Below are positions 38,190-50,050 of a stretch of 64,000 nucleotides of DNA, one piece after another. The notes under the pieces are model-generated. The model was not told the origin of the DNA, did not search any database, and worked only from the letters and a program-made list of their open reading frames with translations. Positions within the stretch are counted from its first letter, which is position 1, and every line of letters begins with the position of its first letter. Source of the stretch: Terribium retamae (lineage in GTDB: Bacteria > Pseudomonadota > Alphaproteobacteria > Rhizobiales > Rhizobiaceae); NCBI RefSeq assembly GCF_022347545.1, contig NZ_JAKREW010000016.1:50700-114699 (forward strand), in the 5' to 3' direction. The position numbers were made by a program, and so were the translations under genes.

Positions 38190-39625
38190 CAAAAGAACGT
38201 CTTTGCCGCAGCTTGCGCATATGTACTGATCGGACCACCGATCAGCACATAGAACAGCACGAAGGCTCCGGAAACGCCGAGCACCAGCCGCAGTTCACCG
38301 GCCATGGGCTGGAAAGCGCCAACGGGTTCATCGAACCACATGATCTTGATGATGCGCAAATAATAGAACGCGCCCACCACCGAAGCCAGCACACCGATGA
38401 TCGCCAGCGCGTAGAGATTGGCGTTGATGGCGGCGAGGAACACGTACCACTTTCCCCAGAAGCCCGCGAGCGGCGGAATGCCGGCCAGCGAAAACATCAG
38501 GATCGTGAGGATGGTGGCCATCATCGGATTGGTCGAAGAGAGCCCGGCCAGATCGCTGATCTTTTCGACGTTCTCGTTGTTGCGGCGCATGGCGAGGATG
38601 AACGCGAATGTGCCGAGCGTCATCACCAGGTAGATCAGCATGTAGATGACGACGCCGCGTACGCCGGCTTCCGAATTGGCGGCGAGACCGACCAACGCAT
38701 AGCCCATGTGGCCGATCGAGGAATAAGCCATCAGGCGCTTGATATTGGTCTGGCCAATCGCAGCGAAGGCACCCAGCGCCATCGAGGCGATCGAGATGAA
38801 GACGATGATCTGCTGCCAGTCCTTGGCGATCGGCTCGAAGGCACCCATGGTAACGCGCACGATGAGTGCCATCGCCGCCATCTTCGGCGCGGCAGCCAGG
38901 AAAGCCGTGATCGGGGTGGGCGCGCCTTCGTAAACGTCAGGCGTCCACATATGGAACGGTACGGCGGAGATCTTGAAGGCAAGACCAGCCAGCACGAAGA
39001 CCAGGCCGAACACCAAGCCGAGCTGACGCTCGCCTTGCCCGAGCGACGAAGCGATCGCGTCGAAGGAGACGTTGCCGGTGTAGCCGTATACCAGGCTGAT
39101 ACCGTAGAGCAGCATGCCGGACGACAGCGCACCGAGCACGAAATACTTCAGGCCTGCCTCCGTCGAACGGACATTGTCGCGGTTGATGGCGGCCAGAACA
39201 TAAATCGCCAGCGATTGCAGTTCCAGGCCGAGATAAAGCGCGATCATGCCGTCCGCCGAGATCATCAGCATCATGCCAAGCGTGCAGAGCAGGATCAGGA
39301 CGGGATACTCGAACTTGTCGAAACGCTCAGCCTTGGCGAAGCGCACCGACATGATCAGCGTGACCGCCGAGCCGACCAAAGACAGCAACTTCATGAAGCG
39401 GGCGAACGCATCCTGGACGAAGGCGCCGCCGAACGCATTGCCCTCCCCCGAGACGAACAGCATCCAGCCGCCCGCTACGATCAGGATCGCAACCGCAAGC
39501 CCGGTAATGGCTCCGCTCGAAGCTTCGCGCGAATAGGCACCAACCATCAGCAGGACCAGCGCGCCAATGGCGATGATCAGCTCCGGCGTGGTGAGCGAAA
39601 GGCTGGAGATAAGATCCGTGGTCAT
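38189..39625 (-). CDS. nuoN: NADH-quinone oxidoreductase subunit N
   Basis: The 478-residue antiporter-like membrane subunit of complex I has about 14 spans. The typical proton-channel segment is [20 protein letters not shown], and Lys residues lie in the discontinuous helices ([20 protein letters not shown]). It begins [16 protein letters not shown] and ends directly at birA. It is the last complex I gene of the cluster. Confidence 0.96.
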   Translation of the reverse strand: MTTDLISSLSLTTPELIIAIGALVLLMVGAYSREASSGAITGLAVAILIVAGGWMLFVSGEGNAFGGAFVQDAFARFMKLLSLVGSAVTLIMSVRFAKAERFDKFEYPVLILLCTLGMMLMISADGMIALYLGLELQSLAIYVLAAINRDNVRSTEAGLKYFVLGALSSGMLLYGISLVYGYTGNVSFDAIASSLGQGERQLGLVFGLVFVLAGLAFKISAVPFHMWTPDVYEGAPTPITAFLAAAPKMAAMALIVRVTMGAFEPIAKDWQQIIVFISIASMALGAFAAIGQTNIKRLMAYSSIGHMGYALVGLAANSEAGVRGVVIYMLIYLVMTLGTFAFILAMRRNNENVEKISDLAGLSSTNPMMATILTILMFSLAGIPPLAGFWGKWYVFLAAINANLYALAIIGVLASVVGAFYYLRIIKIMWFDEPVGAFQPMAGELRLVLGVSGAFVLFYVLIGGPISTYAQAAAKTFF

Positions 39626-39635
39626 GATGCTCTAC

Positions 39636-41141
39636 TCAGTGCGCCGCCGCGGTCTGCGCGGAGCCGATGGATGCGGTGACGTTGGTGACGAGTGATTTGA
39701 CCGAAGCGGCCGTAGCGTCGAACACCGGCGCCGGATAGACGCCGAAGAAGATGACCAGGACCACCAGCGGGTAGATCACCACCTTCTCGCGCAGCGATAG
39801 GTCCAGCATGCCTTTCAGGCTATCCTTGGTCAGCGCCCCGAAGATGACGCGGCGATAGAGCCACAATGCGTACGCAGCCGACAGGATGACGCCGGTGGCT
39901 GCAAAGAACGCCACCCAGGTGTTGACCTTGAACGCGCCGAGCATCGTCAGGAACTCGCCGACGAAACCACTGGTGCCCGGCAGGCCGACATTGGCCATGG
40001 TGAAAATGAGGAACACCGTGGCGTATTTCGGCATGTTGTTGACGAGGCCGCCATAGGCCGCGATCTCGCGGGTGTGCAGGCGATCGTAGATGACGCCAAC
40101 GCACAGGAACAGCGCACCCGACACCAGGCCGTGGCTGAGCATCTGGAATATCGCGCCCTGCACGCCTTCCTGGTTTATCGTGAAGATGCCCATGGTGACG
40201 AAGCCCATATGGGCGACCGACGAATAGGCGATCAGCTTCTTGATATCCTCCTGCATCAGCGCCACCAGCGAGGTGTAGATGATGGCCACCACCGAAAGCG
40301 TGAACACCATCGGGGCGAAGAATTCAGAAGCCAGCGGGAACATCGGTAGCGAGAATCGCAGGAAGCCGTAACCGCCCATCTTCAGGAGGATACCGGCCAG
40401 GATGACCGAACCGGCGGTCGGTGCCTCGACGTGAGCGTCCGGCAACCAGGTGTGCACCGGCCACATCGGCATCTTCACCGCGAAAGATGCGAAGAAGGCC
40501 AGCCACAGCCACGTCTGCATGTTGGCCGGGAAGTCGTGCGCCAGCAGCGTCGGGATGTCGGTGGTGCCGGCCTGCCAGAACATCGCCATGATGGCCAGCA
40601 GCATCAGCACCGAGCCGAGCAGCGTATAGAGGAAGAACTTGAACGAAGCGTAGACGCGCCGCTTGCCGCCCCAGACACCGATGATGATGAACATCGGGAT
40701 CAGGCCAGCTTCGAAGAAGACGTAGAAAAGCACGATGTCGAGCGCGCAGAAAACGCCGATCATCAGCGTTTCCAGGATCAGGAACGCAATCATGTATTCC
40801 TTGACGCGCTTTTCCACCGAGCCCCACGAGGCCAGGATGCAGAGCGGCATCAGGAAGGTCGTCAGGATGACGAACAGCATCGAGATGCCGTCCACGCCCA
40901 TATGGTAGGAAATGCCGCTGTCCAGCCAGGACGTCTTTTCCACGAACTGGAAGCCGGGATTGGCATTGTCGAAGTCAATCCAGATCGGCAGCGACACCAA
41001 AAAGGTGATGATGGTCGTCCACAGCGCGATCGCGCGCACATTGCGGCGTCCTGCATCGCTGTCGTCGCGAATGAACAGGATCAGCAACGCGCCGACGAGC
41101 GGCAGGAAGGTGACCGTGGAGAGAATTGGCCAGTCGGTCAT
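39636..41141 (-). CDS. nuoM: NADH-quinone oxidoreductase subunit M
   Basis: The 501-residue antiporter-like proton-pumping subunit has about 14 spans. It contains [20 protein letters not shown] and [20 protein letters not shown], the conserved Lys/His-bearing helices. The start ATG 41141 overlaps the nuoL stop by one base, and ten bases separate its stop from nuoN. Confidence 0.96.
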   Translation of the reverse strand: MTDWPILSTVTFLPLVGALLILFIRDDSDAGRRNVRAIALWTTIITFLVSLPIWIDFDNANPGFQFVEKTSWLDSGISYHMGVDGISMLFVILTTFLMPLCILASWGSVEKRVKEYMIAFLILETLMIGVFCALDIVLFYVFFEAGLIPMFIIIGVWGGKRRVYASFKFFLYTLLGSVLMLLAIMAMFWQAGTTDIPTLLAHDFPANMQTWLWLAFFASFAVKMPMWPVHTWLPDAHVEAPTAGSVILAGILLKMGGYGFLRFSLPMFPLASEFFAPMVFTLSVVAIIYTSLVALMQEDIKKLIAYSSVAHMGFVTMGIFTINQEGVQGAIFQMLSHGLVSGALFLCVGVIYDRLHTREIAAYGGLVNNMPKYATVFLIFTMANVGLPGTSGFVGEFLTMLGAFKVNTWVAFFAATGVILSAAYALWLYRRVIFGALTKDSLKGMLDLSLREKVVIYPLVVLVIFFGVYPAPVFDATAASVKSLVTNVTASIGSAQTAAAH

Positions 41142-43132
41142 CAGAGCATCATCCAGGTGACGAGTGCCGCCACACCGATCAGCATGGCGAAGGCATAGTG
41201 ATAGAGATAGCCGGTCTGCAGCTTCACGACCCGATTGGTGACGTCGACCACGCGGGCCGAAACGCCATCAGGTCCGATCCCGTCGATGACGGCACCGTCG
41301 CCCTTCTTCCATAGGAAGTAACCGAGCCGCTTGGCGGGCCGTACGAACAGGAAGTCGTACAACTCGTCGAAGTACCACTTGTTGAGCAGGAAGGCGTAGA
41401 GCCCGCGATGGCGTTGAGCCAGCGTCACCGGGATCTGCGGCGAGGAGATGTAGAACTTCCACGAAACCAGGAAGCCGACCACCATGGCGACGAACGGCGC
41501 CAGCTTCACCCACATAGGCACACCATGCATGTCGTGCAGGATGTGGTTGTCCGGCAGCGTGAACAGCGAGCCCTTCCAGAATTCGGCATAGGCTTCGCCA
41601 ATGAAGTAATCATGGAACAGGAAACCCGCAGCGATCGCGCCGACGGCCAGGATGAACAACGGCACCAGCATCACCGGCGGCGATTCATGCACATGGTGCA
41701 TCACGTCGTGGCTGGCGCGCGGCTTGCCATGGAAGGTCATGAAGATCAGGCGCCAGGAATAGAACGAGGTGAAGCAGGCGGCGATGACCAGCAGCGTGAA
41801 AGCGAAGATCGCAACCGAGTTGTGGCCGACGAAAGCGCTTTCGATGATGGCGTCCTTCGAGAAGAAGCCCGCGGTACCGATGACCGTTGCGGGGATGCCG
41901 ACGCCGGTCAGCGCCAGCGTGCCGATCACCATCATCCAGTAAGTGGTGGGGATCAGCTTGCGGATACCGCCCATGTTACGCATGTCCTGCTCGTCCGACA
42001 TCGCATGGATGACCGAACCCGAGCCCAGGAACAGCAGCGCCTTGAAGAAGGCGTGCGTGAACAGGTGGAAGATCGCCGCGCCGTAAGCGCCAACGCCGAG
42101 TGCCACGAACATGTAGCCGAGCTGCGAGCAGGTCGAATAAGCGATCACCCGCTTGATGTCGTTCTGGACCAGACCGACGGTGGCCGCGAAGAAGGCGGTG
42201 ATGGCGCCGATGAAGGTCACCACGGTCAGTGCCGTATGCGACAGCTCGAACAGCGGCGACAGGCGCGCCAGCATGAACACGCCCGCGGTTACCATGGTCG
42301 CGGCGTGGATCAGGGCCGAAACCGGCGTCGGACCTTCCATGGCGTCCGGCAACCAGGTGTGCAGCGGCACCTGCGCCGACTTGCCCATGGCACCCATGAA
42401 CAGGAGCAGGCAGACGACCGTGAGCGCAGCCCCGTTGTCCAGGGCATAGCCGAGGAAGGTCAGCACGGTCTCTCCATGTGCGGTCGCCGTGGCGGCGGCA
42501 TCATGGCCGGCCGGCGCGAAGGAAGCCGCATTGGCGAAGATCGTCGACAGGTTGACCGAGCCGAACAGCATGTAAACGCCGAAAATGCCGAGGGCGAAGC
42601 CGAAGTCGCCGACACGGTTGACGACGAACGCCTTGATGGCGGCGGCGTTGGCCGATGGTTTCTTGTACCAGAAACCGATCAGCAGGTAGGACGCCAGACC
42701 GACGCCTTCCCAGCCGAAGAACATCTGGATCAGGTTGTCCGATGTCACCAGCATCAGCATGGCGAAGGTGAACAGCGAGAGGTAGGCGAAGAAACGCGGC
42801 CGGTTGGGATCGTGGTGCATATAGCCGATCGAGTAGATGTGCACCAAGGCCGAGACGGTGTTCACCACCACCAGCATGACGGCGGTCAGTGTGTCGATGC
42901 GCAGCGCCCATGAGGCATCGACTGCGCCCGACTGAATCCAGCGCAAAACCGGCACTGTGAAGGCTTCACCGGAGCCAAGCGCGACCGTGAAGAAGGCCAC
43001 CCAGGACAGGGCCGCCGCAATCACCAGGAAACCCGAGGTGATGTATTCTGATGCCTTGGCGCCCAGCGAATTGCCGAACAACCCGACGATCAGGAAGCCG
43101 ATGAGAGGGAGAAAGACGATTGCCTGATACAT
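41141..43132 (-). CDS. nuoL: NADH-quinone oxidoreductase subunit L
   Basis: The 663-residue largest antiporter-like subunit carries the C-terminal lateral helix of complex I. ATG 43132 ([14 protein letters not shown]) is chosen over a TTG at 43147 that overlaps the nuoK stop. Key segments are [40 protein letters not shown] and the C-terminal [15 protein letters not shown], which begins the lateral-helix region. The length is normal. Confidence 0.96.
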   Translation of the reverse strand: MYQAIVFLPLIGFLIVGLFGNSLGAKASEYITSGFLVIAAALSWVAFFTVALGSGEAFTVPVLRWIQSGAVDASWALRIDTLTAVMLVVVNTVSALVHIYSIGYMHHDPNRPRFFAYLSLFTFAMLMLVTSDNLIQMFFGWEGVGLASYLLIGFWYKKPSANAAAIKAFVVNRVGDFGFALGIFGVYMLFGSVNLSTIFANAASFAPAGHDAAATATAHGETVLTFLGYALDNGAALTVVCLLLFMGAMGKSAQVPLHTWLPDAMEGPTPVSALIHAATMVTAGVFMLARLSPLFELSHTALTVVTFIGAITAFFAATVGLVQNDIKRVIAYSTCSQLGYMFVALGVGAYGAAIFHLFTHAFFKALLFLGSGSVIHAMSDEQDMRNMGGIRKLIPTTYWMMVIGTLALTGVGIPATVIGTAGFFSKDAIIESAFVGHNSVAIFAFTLLVIAACFTSFYSWRLIFMTFHGKPRASHDVMHHVHESPPVMLVPLFILAVGAIAAGFLFHDYFIGEAYAEFWKGSLFTLPDNHILHDMHGVPMWVKLAPFVAMVVGFLVSWKFYISSPQIPVTLAQRHRGLYAFLLNKWYFDELYDFLFVRPAKRLGYFLWKKGDGAVIDGIGPDGVSARVVDVTNRVVKLQTGYLYHYAFAMLIGVAALVTWMML

Positions 43133-43143
43133 GATAACTTCGC

Positions 43144-43452
43144 TCAACCCTTCATCATGTTCACGTCTTCGACCGCGATCGAACCGCGGTTGCGGAAGAA
43201 GACGACCAGGATGGCAAGACCGATCGCCGCTTCAGCCGCCGCCACCGTCAATACGAACAGCGCGAAGACCTGGCCGACGAGATCGCCCAGCGCCGCCGAG
43301 AAGGCGACGAAATTGATGTTCACCGCAAGCAGGATCAGTTCCACCGACATCAGGATGACGATGACGTTCTTGCGGTTCAGGAAGATGCCGAACACGCCGA
43401 GCGTGAACAGGATCGCCGAAAGCGTGAGGTAATGTGCGATGCCGACGGTCAT
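43144..43452 (-). CDS. nuoK: NADH-quinone oxidoreductase subunit K
   Basis: The 102-residue, three-span subunit (MnhC-like) starts at ATG 43452 ([16 protein letters not shown]). An in-frame extension to 43527 overlaps nuoJ coding and is not supported. The conserved membrane Glu residues lie in [17 protein letters not shown] and [15 protein letters not shown]. Confidence 0.95.
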   Translation of the reverse strand: MTVGIAHYLTLSAILFTLGVFGIFLNRKNVIVILMSVELILLAVNINFVAFSAALGDLVGQVFALFVLTVAAAEAAIGLAILVVFFRNRGSIAVEDVNMMKG

Positions 43453-43453
43453 C

Positions 43454-44074
43454 TCAGATGCCCTTCCCCGTCTCGACTTTCTTGATTTCGATGGCCGTCG
43501 CCGGCGTACGGCCAACCTGCTCGGCAATCGACTGGCGCTTGACGCCCGGCTTGTGCCGCAGCGTCAGCACGATCGCGCCGATCATGGCGACCAACAACAC
43601 AAGGCCCGCGATCTGGAAGTAATAGAGATAGTCCGTATAGAGGATGTCCCCGAGCGCCGCCGTATTGGTGCGGGTGGCGATGTCAGGCGTCTTCTGAGCC
43701 ACCGTCGTGGCGAGCTGTGGCGCAAAGGTATAGCCGCCCAGCACGATGATCAGCTCGGCAGCCAGGATCAGCCCGACCAGTGCACCGATCGGCGCATATT
43801 GCAGAGCGCCGCTCTTCAGCTCCGCAAAGTCGACATCAAGCATCATCACAACGAACAGGAACAGCACCATGACCGCGCCGACATAGACGACCAGCAGGAT
43901 CATCGCCAGGAACTCGGCACCGGTAAGCAGGAACAATCCGGCCGCATTGAAGAAGGTCAGGATGAGGAAAAGCACCGAATGCACGGGATTGCGTGACGAG
44001 ATGACCATGAAGGCCGACGCCACAGCGATAAAGGCGAAGAGGTAGAAGAAAGCCGCCTCTAGTCCGTTCAGCAT
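43454..44074 (-). CDS. nuoJ: NADH-quinone oxidoreductase subunit J
   Basis: The 206-residue, five-span subunit starts at ATG 44074 ([15 protein letters not shown]). A longer ORF to 44122 is not needed. It contains [20 protein letters not shown] and the conserved [20 protein letters not shown], with a longer C-terminal tail than in E. coli. A 130-bp spacer with no clear signal separates it from nuoI. Confidence 0.95.
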   Translation of the reverse strand: MLNGLEAAFFYLFAFIAVASAFMVISSRNPVHSVLFLILTFFNAAGLFLLTGAEFLAMILLVVYVGAVMVLFLFVVMMLDVDFAELKSGALQYAPIGALVGLILAAELIIVLGGYTFAPQLATTVAQKTPDIATRTNTAALGDILYTDYLYYFQIAGLVLLVAMIGAIVLTLRHKPGVKRQSIAEQVGRTPATAIEIKKVETGKGI

Positions 44075-44204
44075 AGGGGTTCCCCCGGGTTCCAATTGGG
44101 CCTGGCTGACGCCCTGCCCCATTCCGTTCGATTTCGCCCCGCCTCCGGTCGCGAAACCGCGTTGTCCTTAGACGAGCCGTTGCGGCGCGTCCACTTTTCA
44201 AAAC

Positions 44205-44699
44205 TCAACGATAAGGCGCATCCAAAGCGATGTTGCGCGCCAGCTCGCGTTCCCAACGGTCGCCGTTGGCAAGCAGCTTGTCCTTGTCGTAGTAGAGTTC
44301 TTCGCGCGTCTCCGTCGCGAATTCGAAATTCGGACCTTCGACGATGGCGTCCACCGGGCACGCTTCCTGGCAGAAGCCGCAATAGATGCATTTCACCATG
44401 TCAATGTCGTAACGCACGGTGCGGCGAGTGCCGTCGTTGCGGCGCGGGCCGGCCTCGATGGTGATAGCCTGCGCCGGACAGATCGCTTCGCACAGCTTGC
44501 AGGCAATGCAGCGCTCCTCGCCATTCGGATAACGGCGCAACGCATGTTCGCCGCGGAAGCGCGGGCTGAGCGGCCCCTTCTCGTAGGGATAGTTGATCGT
44601 CTCCTTCGGCGCGAAGAACTGCCGCATCGAAAGGAAGAAAGCACCTACGAAGTCCTTCAGCAGCAACGCCTTGGCGGCTTGAGCGAGAGCGCCCATCAT
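44205..44699 (-). CDS. nuoI: NADH-quinone oxidoreductase subunit I
   Basis: The 164-residue peripheral-arm subunit carries clusters N6a and N6b. Two ferredoxin motifs are complete: C64-x2-C67-x2-C70-x3-C74 ([12 protein letters not shown]) and C104-x2-C107-x2-C110-x3-C114 ([12 protein letters not shown]). The ATG at 44699 forms an ATGA overlap with the nuoH stop, and an adjacent ATG at 44696 is equally possible. It passes electrons from NuoG towards NuoB. Confidence 0.96.
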   Translation of the reverse strand: MMGALAQAAKALLLKDFVGAFFLSMRQFFAPKETINYPYEKGPLSPRFRGEHALRRYPNGEERCIACKLCEAICPAQAITIEAGPRRNDGTRRTVRYDIDMVKCIYCGFCQEACPVDAIVEGPNFEFATETREELYYDKDKLLANGDRWERELARNIALDAPYR

Positions 44700-45739
44700 G
44701 CCCATCCCGTAATCTTGAGGAATGCCGCGGTCGCAACGACCATGAACAGCGAGATCGGCAGGAACACCTTCCAGCCCAGCCGCATCAGCTGGTCATAGCG
44801 GTAACGCGGCACAAATGCCTTCACTATGGAGAAGAAGAAGAAGACCAGGCAGACCTTGAGCACGAACCAGATCACACCCGGCACCCAGGTAAAGGGTGCG
44901 AAGTCGAACGGCGGCAGCCATCCACCGAGGAACAGGATGGTGCAGAGCGCGCACATCAGCACGATCGCCACATATTCCCCGAGGAAGAACAGCAGGAACG
45001 GCGTCGACGAATATTCGACCATGTGACCGGCGACGAGCTCGGATTCGGCTTCGACCAGATCGAAGGGAGGCCTGTTCGTCTCGGCCAGTGCCGAGATGAA
45101 GAAGATGATGAACATCGGGAACAGGCTGAGCCAGTGCCAGTCGAGGAACGTGTTGGGCATACCGAGCTTGGTACCCAGGCCGTCCTGCTGCGACAGCACG
45201 ATGTCGGTGAGGTTCAGCGAACCGACGCAAAGCAGCACGGTGACGATGACGAAGCCGATCGAGACCTCATAGGACACCATCTGCGCTGCGGAGCGCAGCG
45301 CGCCAAGGAACGGATATTTCGAGTTCGACGCCCAGCCGCCCATGATCACGCCATAGACCTCCAGCGAAGAGATGGCGAAGACATAGAGGATGCCGACATT
45401 GATGTTGGCGATGGCCCAGCCGGCGTTGACCGGGATGACGGCCCAGGCCGAGATCGCCAGCACGGCAGAAACCAGCGGAGCGAGCAGGAACACACCCTTG
45501 TTGGCGCCGGATGGAATGACCGGCTCCTTGAAAACGAATTTCAGCAGATCGGCGAAGGATTGCAGCAGGCCGAAGGGACCAACCACGTTCGGGCCGCGCC
45601 GCAATTGCACTGCCGCCCAGACCTTGCGGTCGGCATAGAGCAGAAAAGCGATGATGACGAGCAGCGGTACGATCAGCGCGAACGACTTCAGCAGTATGAT
45701 CAGCGCTGGCAGCACGTAAAAGGAAAAGAAGCTGTCCAT
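44696..45739 (-). CDS. nuoH: NADH-quinone oxidoreductase subunit H
   Basis: The 347-residue, eight-span subunit forms much of the quinone tunnel. It contains the conserved cytoplasmic loops [40 protein letters not shown] and [20 protein letters not shown]. The last is the Glu-rich quinone-site loop. It starts [16 protein letters not shown] and lies three bases after nuoG. Confidence 0.97.
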   Translation of the reverse strand: MDSFFSFYVLPALIILLKSFALIVPLLVIIAFLLYADRKVWAAVQLRRGPNVVGPFGLLQSFADLLKFVFKEPVIPSGANKGVFLLAPLVSAVLAISAWAVIPVNAGWAIANINVGILYVFAISSLEVYGVIMGGWASNSKYPFLGALRSAAQMVSYEVSIGFVIVTVLLCVGSLNLTDIVLSQQDGLGTKLGMPNTFLDWHWLSLFPMFIIFFISALAETNRPPFDLVEAESELVAGHMVEYSSTPFLLFFLGEYVAIVLMCALCTILFLGGWLPPFDFAPFTWVPGVIWFVLKVCLVFFFFSIVKAFVPRYRYDQLMRLGWKVFLPISLFMVVATAAFLKITGWA

Positions 45740-45742
45740 GGT

Positions 45743-47821
45743 TTATTCCGCTGCCTGCCTGAAGCCGTTCTTCGCGAGCGCCGAACATTCGGCCATCACC
45801 GCGGAAGCGCGCGCAATCGGGTTCGTCATATAGAAATCCACCACCGCCGAGGTGAAGGCAGCCTTGGTGAGGCGCCCAGCAAGCTTCGCTGCCCTGGCGA
45901 CGTCACCGGCATCGCCGGCAGCGATCTGGTCGATACGGGCAAGATGCGGGTGCTCGCCATAGAGCTTCTGCCGCAGTTGCGCCAGTGAATCGAAGGGCAG
46001 CTTCTTGCCCAGCACATCCGACAGCGCACGCAGGATCGCCCAATCTTCGCGGGCATCGCCAGGCGCGAAGCCGGCACGGTTGGTCTGCTGCACGCGGCCC
46101 TCGGTGTTGACATAGGTGCCCGACTTTTCAGTGTAGGCAGCAGCCGGCAGGATGACGTCGGCGCGGTGCGCACCGGCATCGCCATGCGTACCGATATAGA
46201 CGACGAAGCCGGAAGCCTTGGTCATGTCGAGTTCGTCGGCACCGAGCAGGAACAGCACTTCGCTGTCGCTCAGGATACCGGCAGTGTCCTTGCCGCCCTC
46301 ACCCGGCACGAAGCCGATGTCGAGGCCGCCGACACGGGCAGCCGCGGTATGCAATACCGCGAAGCCGTTCCAACCGTCCTTCACCGCGCCAACCGCCTGA
46401 GCAAGCTTGGCGACAAGGCCGAGCACCGCAGCGCCGTCCGCACGCGACAGCGCGCCCTGGCCAACGATGATGAGCGGATGTTCGGCCTTCGTCAGTGTCT
46501 GGAAGAATTTTCCATTCCCGTCCGCGAGATCCTTCAGCGTGTCGGGGCCGGCGCCGAGCGTCTCATAGTCGTAACGGGTGTCGCCCACTTCGCCGATGAC
46601 GGCGACCGGCAGATCACCGACGCGCCAGCGCTTGCGGATACGGGCGTTGAGCACCGATGCCTCGAAGCGCGGATTGGCGCCGACGATCAGCACGGCATCA
46701 ACCTGTTCGATGCCTTCGATGGTCGGATTGAAGATATAGCTGGCGCGGCCGAATGATGGATCGAGTGCTGCGCCATCCTGACGGCAGTCGATGCTGGCCG
46801 AGCCGAGTGACTGCGTGAGCAGCTTCAGCGCATACATTTCCTCGACGGCAGCGAGATCGCCGGCGATGGCACCGATCTTCTCAGGTGCCGCCTGGGCGAC
46901 TGCGCCCTTCACGGCTTCGAAGGCTTCGGCCCATGTGGCCGGAGCCAGCTTGCCGTTCTTGCGTACATACGGCCGGTCGAGGCGCTGCGTGCGCAGGCCA
47001 TCCCAGATGTAGCGGGTCTTGTCGGAGATCCACTCCTCGTTCACCGCCTCATTCACGCGCGGCAGGATGCGCATGACTTCGCGGCCTCTGGAGTCGACGC
47101 GGATCGCCGAGCCGACCGCGTCCATGACGTCGATCGATTCCGTCTTGGTCAGTTCCCACGGACGCGCCGTGAAAGCGAAAGGTTTCGAGGTCAGCGCGCC
47201 AACCGGGCACAGATCGACCACATTGCCCTGCAGTTCCGACGTCATCGCCTGTTCGAGATAGGTGGTGATCTCGGCGTCTTCGCCACGGCCGATCAGGCCG
47301 AGTTCGGAGATACCGGCGACTTCGGTGGTGAAGCGGACGCAACGCGTGCAGTGGATGCAACGGTTCATCACCGTCTTCACCAGCGGACCGATATACTTGT
47401 CTTCGACCGCACGCTTGTTCTCGTGGAAGCGCGAGGAATCGACGCCGAAGGCCATCGCCTGGTCCTGCAGGTCGCACTCGCCGCCCTGATCGCAGATCGG
47501 GCAATCGAGCGGATGGTTGATGAGCAGGAACTCCATCACGCCTTCGCGCGCCTTCTTGACCATAGGCGAATTGGTCAGCATTTCCGGCGGCTCGCCGTTC
47601 GGGCCCGGACGCAGATCGCGCACGCCCATGGCGCAGGAAGCCTGCGGCTTGGGCGGTCCGCCCTTCACTTCGACCAGACACATGCGGCAATTGCCGGCGA
47701 TCGACAGCCGCTCGTGGAAGCAGAAACGCGGCACTTCCGCGCCCGCCGCTTCCGCCGCCTGCAGCAGCGTGTAGTGGTCGGGTACCTCGATCTCTTTCCC
47801 GTCGACCTTGAGCTTTGCCAT
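45743..47821 (-). CDS. nuoG: NADH-quinone oxidoreductase subunit G
   Basis: The 692-residue large peripheral subunit starts at ATG 47821 ([16 protein letters not shown]), with a TTG three bases upstream. An N-terminal [2Fe-2S] ferredoxin domain holds [20 protein letters not shown]. The His/Cys N5 region reads [19 protein letters not shown] 4Fe-4S domain holds [12 protein letters not shown] and [18 protein letters not shown] molybdopterin-oxidoreductase-like domain lacking cofactor function follows. It carries electrons between NuoE/F and NuoI. Confidence 0.97.
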   Translation of the reverse strand: MAKLKVDGKEIEVPDHYTLLQAAEAAGAEVPRFCFHERLSIAGNCRMCLVEVKGGPPKPQASCAMGVRDLRPGPNGEPPEMLTNSPMVKKAREGVMEFLLINHPLDCPICDQGGECDLQDQAMAFGVDSSRFHENKRAVEDKYIGPLVKTVMNRCIHCTRCVRFTTEVAGISELGLIGRGEDAEITTYLEQAMTSELQGNVVDLCPVGALTSKPFAFTARPWELTKTESIDVMDAVGSAIRVDSRGREVMRILPRVNEAVNEEWISDKTRYIWDGLRTQRLDRPYVRKNGKLAPATWAEAFEAVKGAVAQAAPEKIGAIAGDLAAVEEMYALKLLTQSLGSASIDCRQDGAALDPSFGRASYIFNPTIEGIEQVDAVLIVGANPRFEASVLNARIRKRWRVGDLPVAVIGEVGDTRYDYETLGAGPDTLKDLADGNGKFFQTLTKAEHPLIIVGQGALSRADGAAVLGLVAKLAQAVGAVKDGWNGFAVLHTAAARVGGLDIGFVPGEGGKDTAGILSDSEVLFLLGADELDMTKASGFVVYIGTHGDAGAHRADVILPAAAYTEKSGTYVNTEGRVQQTNRAGFAPGDAREDWAILRALSDVLGKKLPFDSLAQLRQKLYGEHPHLARIDQIAAGDAGDVARAAKLAGRLTKAAFTSAVVDFYMTNPIARASAVMAECSALAKNGFRQAAE

Positions 47822-47918
47822 CAATTGCTCCTGGCGGCCTGAGCCGCTTCGTATACGTTGCGAACGGCGAACACATCGCGCGTGTCGTGGACCTGCATCG
47901 CCGTCGCCTTTCCTTCGC

Positions 47919-48641
47919 TCAGTTGCCCGTATTGGCGGCCAGGGCCGCCGCTTGTTTCAACCAGCCATCACGCTCGACGCGGCCCTTGAAACCGAGATAG
48001 TCGTCGACCCAGGCAACCTCCGCCGGTGTCCACGCCGCGATCTGCGCGTAGCTCCAGATGCCAAGATCGTTGAGGACCTTCTCGAGCTTCGGGCCGACGC
48101 CGGTGATCACCTTCAGATCGTCTGGATTCGCAGGCTTTTCGAGAGTGGCCGGCTTGCTGAAGTCTTCCGGCATTGGATCAGCCACGACGGCGGTGGCCGG
48201 CTTCTCAATCGCGACAGCTTCTGCGACCTGAGCTTCTTCGATCGTCTCGACAGCCGGCTCGCTCACTTTATCCGTGGCGGACTGCATCTCGGCAATGAGT
48301 TTCGTCGTGGCAGCGCGCGCTCGTGCCGCCGGAGCCTTGGCGGCCGACGCCCCGTCATGACCGGCGAAGCTCTTCGTGGAACCTGGGAAGTCATCCAGAA
48401 CCGGCTGCATCAGACGTTGCGACATTTCGGCAGCGCCGGTCAGCGCGCCGACCCAGACGCCGAAGGCGTGGCTGGCCAGCCCGAAGCCAAGCGCGGAAAA
48501 CGCGGCGGCGCCGGCGACCGGGTGCGCGAACAGGTTGACGGCATTGGTCATCTCCTGCGGCATCATCCTGGTCAGATCCTGGGTCATCTTCTCGAATTCG
48601 TTCCTGTCAGGCACTGCGTCGGGTATGGGAAACATCGACAT
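47919..48641 (-). CDS. Helix-hairpin-helix accessory protein within the complex I operon
   Basis: The 240-residue protein starts at ATG 48641 behind AGGAG. Residues ~1-90 resemble a phasin/granule-type helical segment ([20 protein letters not shown]). Residues ~95-170 are Ala/Pro/Glu-rich and probably disordered. Residues 174-240 form a helix-hairpin-helix domain, [20 protein letters not shown] then [20 protein letters not shown]. The same domain ends NuoE in this operon. Homologues are commonly annotated as NADH dehydrogenase-associated in Rhizobiales, but none is a core subunit. A structural or assembly role is inferred from position. Confidence 0.75.
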   Translation of the reverse strand: MSMFPIPDAVPDRNEFEKMTQDLTRMMPQEMTNAVNLFAHPVAGAAAFSALGFGLASHAFGVWVGALTGAAEMSQRLMQPVLDDFPGSTKSFAGHDGASAAKAPAARARAATTKLIAEMQSATDKVSEPAVETIEEAQVAEAVAIEKPATAVVADPMPEDFSKPATLEKPANPDDLKVITGVGPKLEKVLNDLGIWSYAQIAAWTPAEVAWVDDYLGFKGRVERDGWLKQAAALAANTGN

Positions 48642-48735
48642 TGGCTCGCTCCTAAGCCGTTTCGTTCCTGATGCCCTGCTTTCAGCCGTTTCCTTGAAAT
48701 CCGGGTTTACCCCGGCTTTCGCTTCTTGGTTCTAC

Positions 48736-50040
48736 TTACTCTGCCGCCACCAGCACTGGTTCGGCCCGGTGTGCGTTGCGGGTAAACTCGTCGATACGGC
48801 GCTCGATCTCGGGACGGAAGTTGCGGATCAGGCCTTGGATCGGCCAAGCCGCCGCGTCGCCCAGCGCGCAGATCGTGTGACCTTCGATCTGCTTCGTGAC
48901 GTCGAGCAGCATGTCGATCTCGCGCTTCTGCGCTTCGCCCCGTACCAGCCGTTCCATCACGCGCCACATCCAGCCGGTGCCTTCGCGGCACGGCGTGCAC
49001 TGGCCGCAGCTCTCGTGCTTGAAGAAGTAGGAAAGCCGGGCGATCGCCTTCACGATATCGGTCGACTTGTCCATGATGATGACAGCCGCTGTACCGAAGG
49101 ACGACTTCAGCTCGCGCATGCCGTCGAAATCCATGGGCGCGTCGAGAATATCCGGTCCCTTGATGACCGGGCACGAGGCGCCGCCTGGAATGACGGCAAG
49201 CAGATTGTCCCAGCCGCCGCGTACACCGCCGCCGTGCTTCTCGACGAGTTCACGGAAGGTGATGCCCATCGCCTCTTCCACCGTGCAAGGCGTGTTGACG
49301 TGGCCGACCAGCATGAACAGCTTGGTGCCGACATTGTTCGGGCGGCCGATCGATGAGAACCAGGCCGCGCCACGGCGCAAAATAGTCGGAGCGACAGCGA
49401 TCGACTCGACGTTATTGACCGTGGTCGGACAGCCATAGAGACCGACATTGGCCGGGAATGGCGGCTTCAGGCGCGGCTGGCCCTTCTTGCCTTCGAGGCT
49501 TTCCAGCAGCGCGGTTTCTTCGCCGCAGATATACGCGCCGGCGCCGTGATGGACGTAGACGTCGAAATCGTAGCCGTTCTTGTTGCCCTTGCCGATCAGC
49601 TTGGCCTCATAGGCCTCGTCAATGGCCCGCTGCAAAGCTTCGCGCTCACGGATGAACTCGCCACGCACATAGATGTAGGCGGCAACGGCCCCCATGGCAA
49701 AACCGGCAAGCAGGCAACCCTCAACCAATGTGTGAGGATCGTGGCGCAGGATATCGCGATCCTTGCAGGTCCCCGGCTCGGATTCGTCCGCATTGACGAC
49801 AAGATAGCTCGGACGGCCGTCGCTCTGCTTGGGCATGAACGACCACTTGAGACCAGTGGGGAAGCCGGCACCGCCGCGACCACGCAGGCCGGAAGCTTTC
49901 ATCTCGTTGATGATCCAGTCCCGGCCCTTGTCGATGATGGCCTTGGTGCCATCCCACTGCCCGCGCGCCATGGCGCCGGCCAGCGACTGGTCGAAGTGGC
50001 CGTAGATATTGGTGAAGATGCGGTCCTTGTCCTGAAGCAT
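48736..50040 (-). CDS. nuoF: NADH-quinone oxidoreductase subunit F
   Basis: The 434-residue subunit binds NADH, FMN and cluster N3. It starts at ATG 50040 behind GAGGGA. A longer ORF to 50097 invades the nuoE end. Motifs are the FMN/NADH loop [16 protein letters not shown], then [20 protein letters not shown], and the cluster ligands [11 protein letters not shown] plus the Cys of HTICALGD. It takes the hydride from NADH and passes electrons on to NuoE and NuoG. Confidence 0.97.
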   Translation of the reverse strand: MLQDKDRIFTNIYGHFDQSLAGAMARGQWDGTKAIIDKGRDWIINEMKASGLRGRGGAGFPTGLKWSFMPKQSDGRPSYLVVNADESEPGTCKDRDILRHDPHTLVEGCLLAGFAMGAVAAYIYVRGEFIREREALQRAIDEAYEAKLIGKGNKNGYDFDVYVHHGAGAYICGEETALLESLEGKKGQPRLKPPFPANVGLYGCPTTVNNVESIAVAPTILRRGAAWFSSIGRPNNVGTKLFMLVGHVNTPCTVEEAMGITFRELVEKHGGGVRGGWDNLLAVIPGGASCPVIKGPDILDAPMDFDGMRELKSSFGTAAVIIMDKSTDIVKAIARLSYFFKHESCGQCTPCREGTGWMWRVMERLVRGEAQKREIDMLLDVTKQIEGHTICALGDAAAWPIQGLIRNFRPEIERRIDEFTRNAHRAEPVLVAAE

Positions 50041-50050
50041 TTTTCGTCCC

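Noticed and set aside
38213..39679. 488-codon plus-strand frame
   Set aside because: It is antisense to nuoN and its His/Arg/Asp-rich translation is typical of a shadow frame.
41408..42913. 501-codon plus-strand frame
   Set aside because: It is antisense to nuoL with the same shadow composition.
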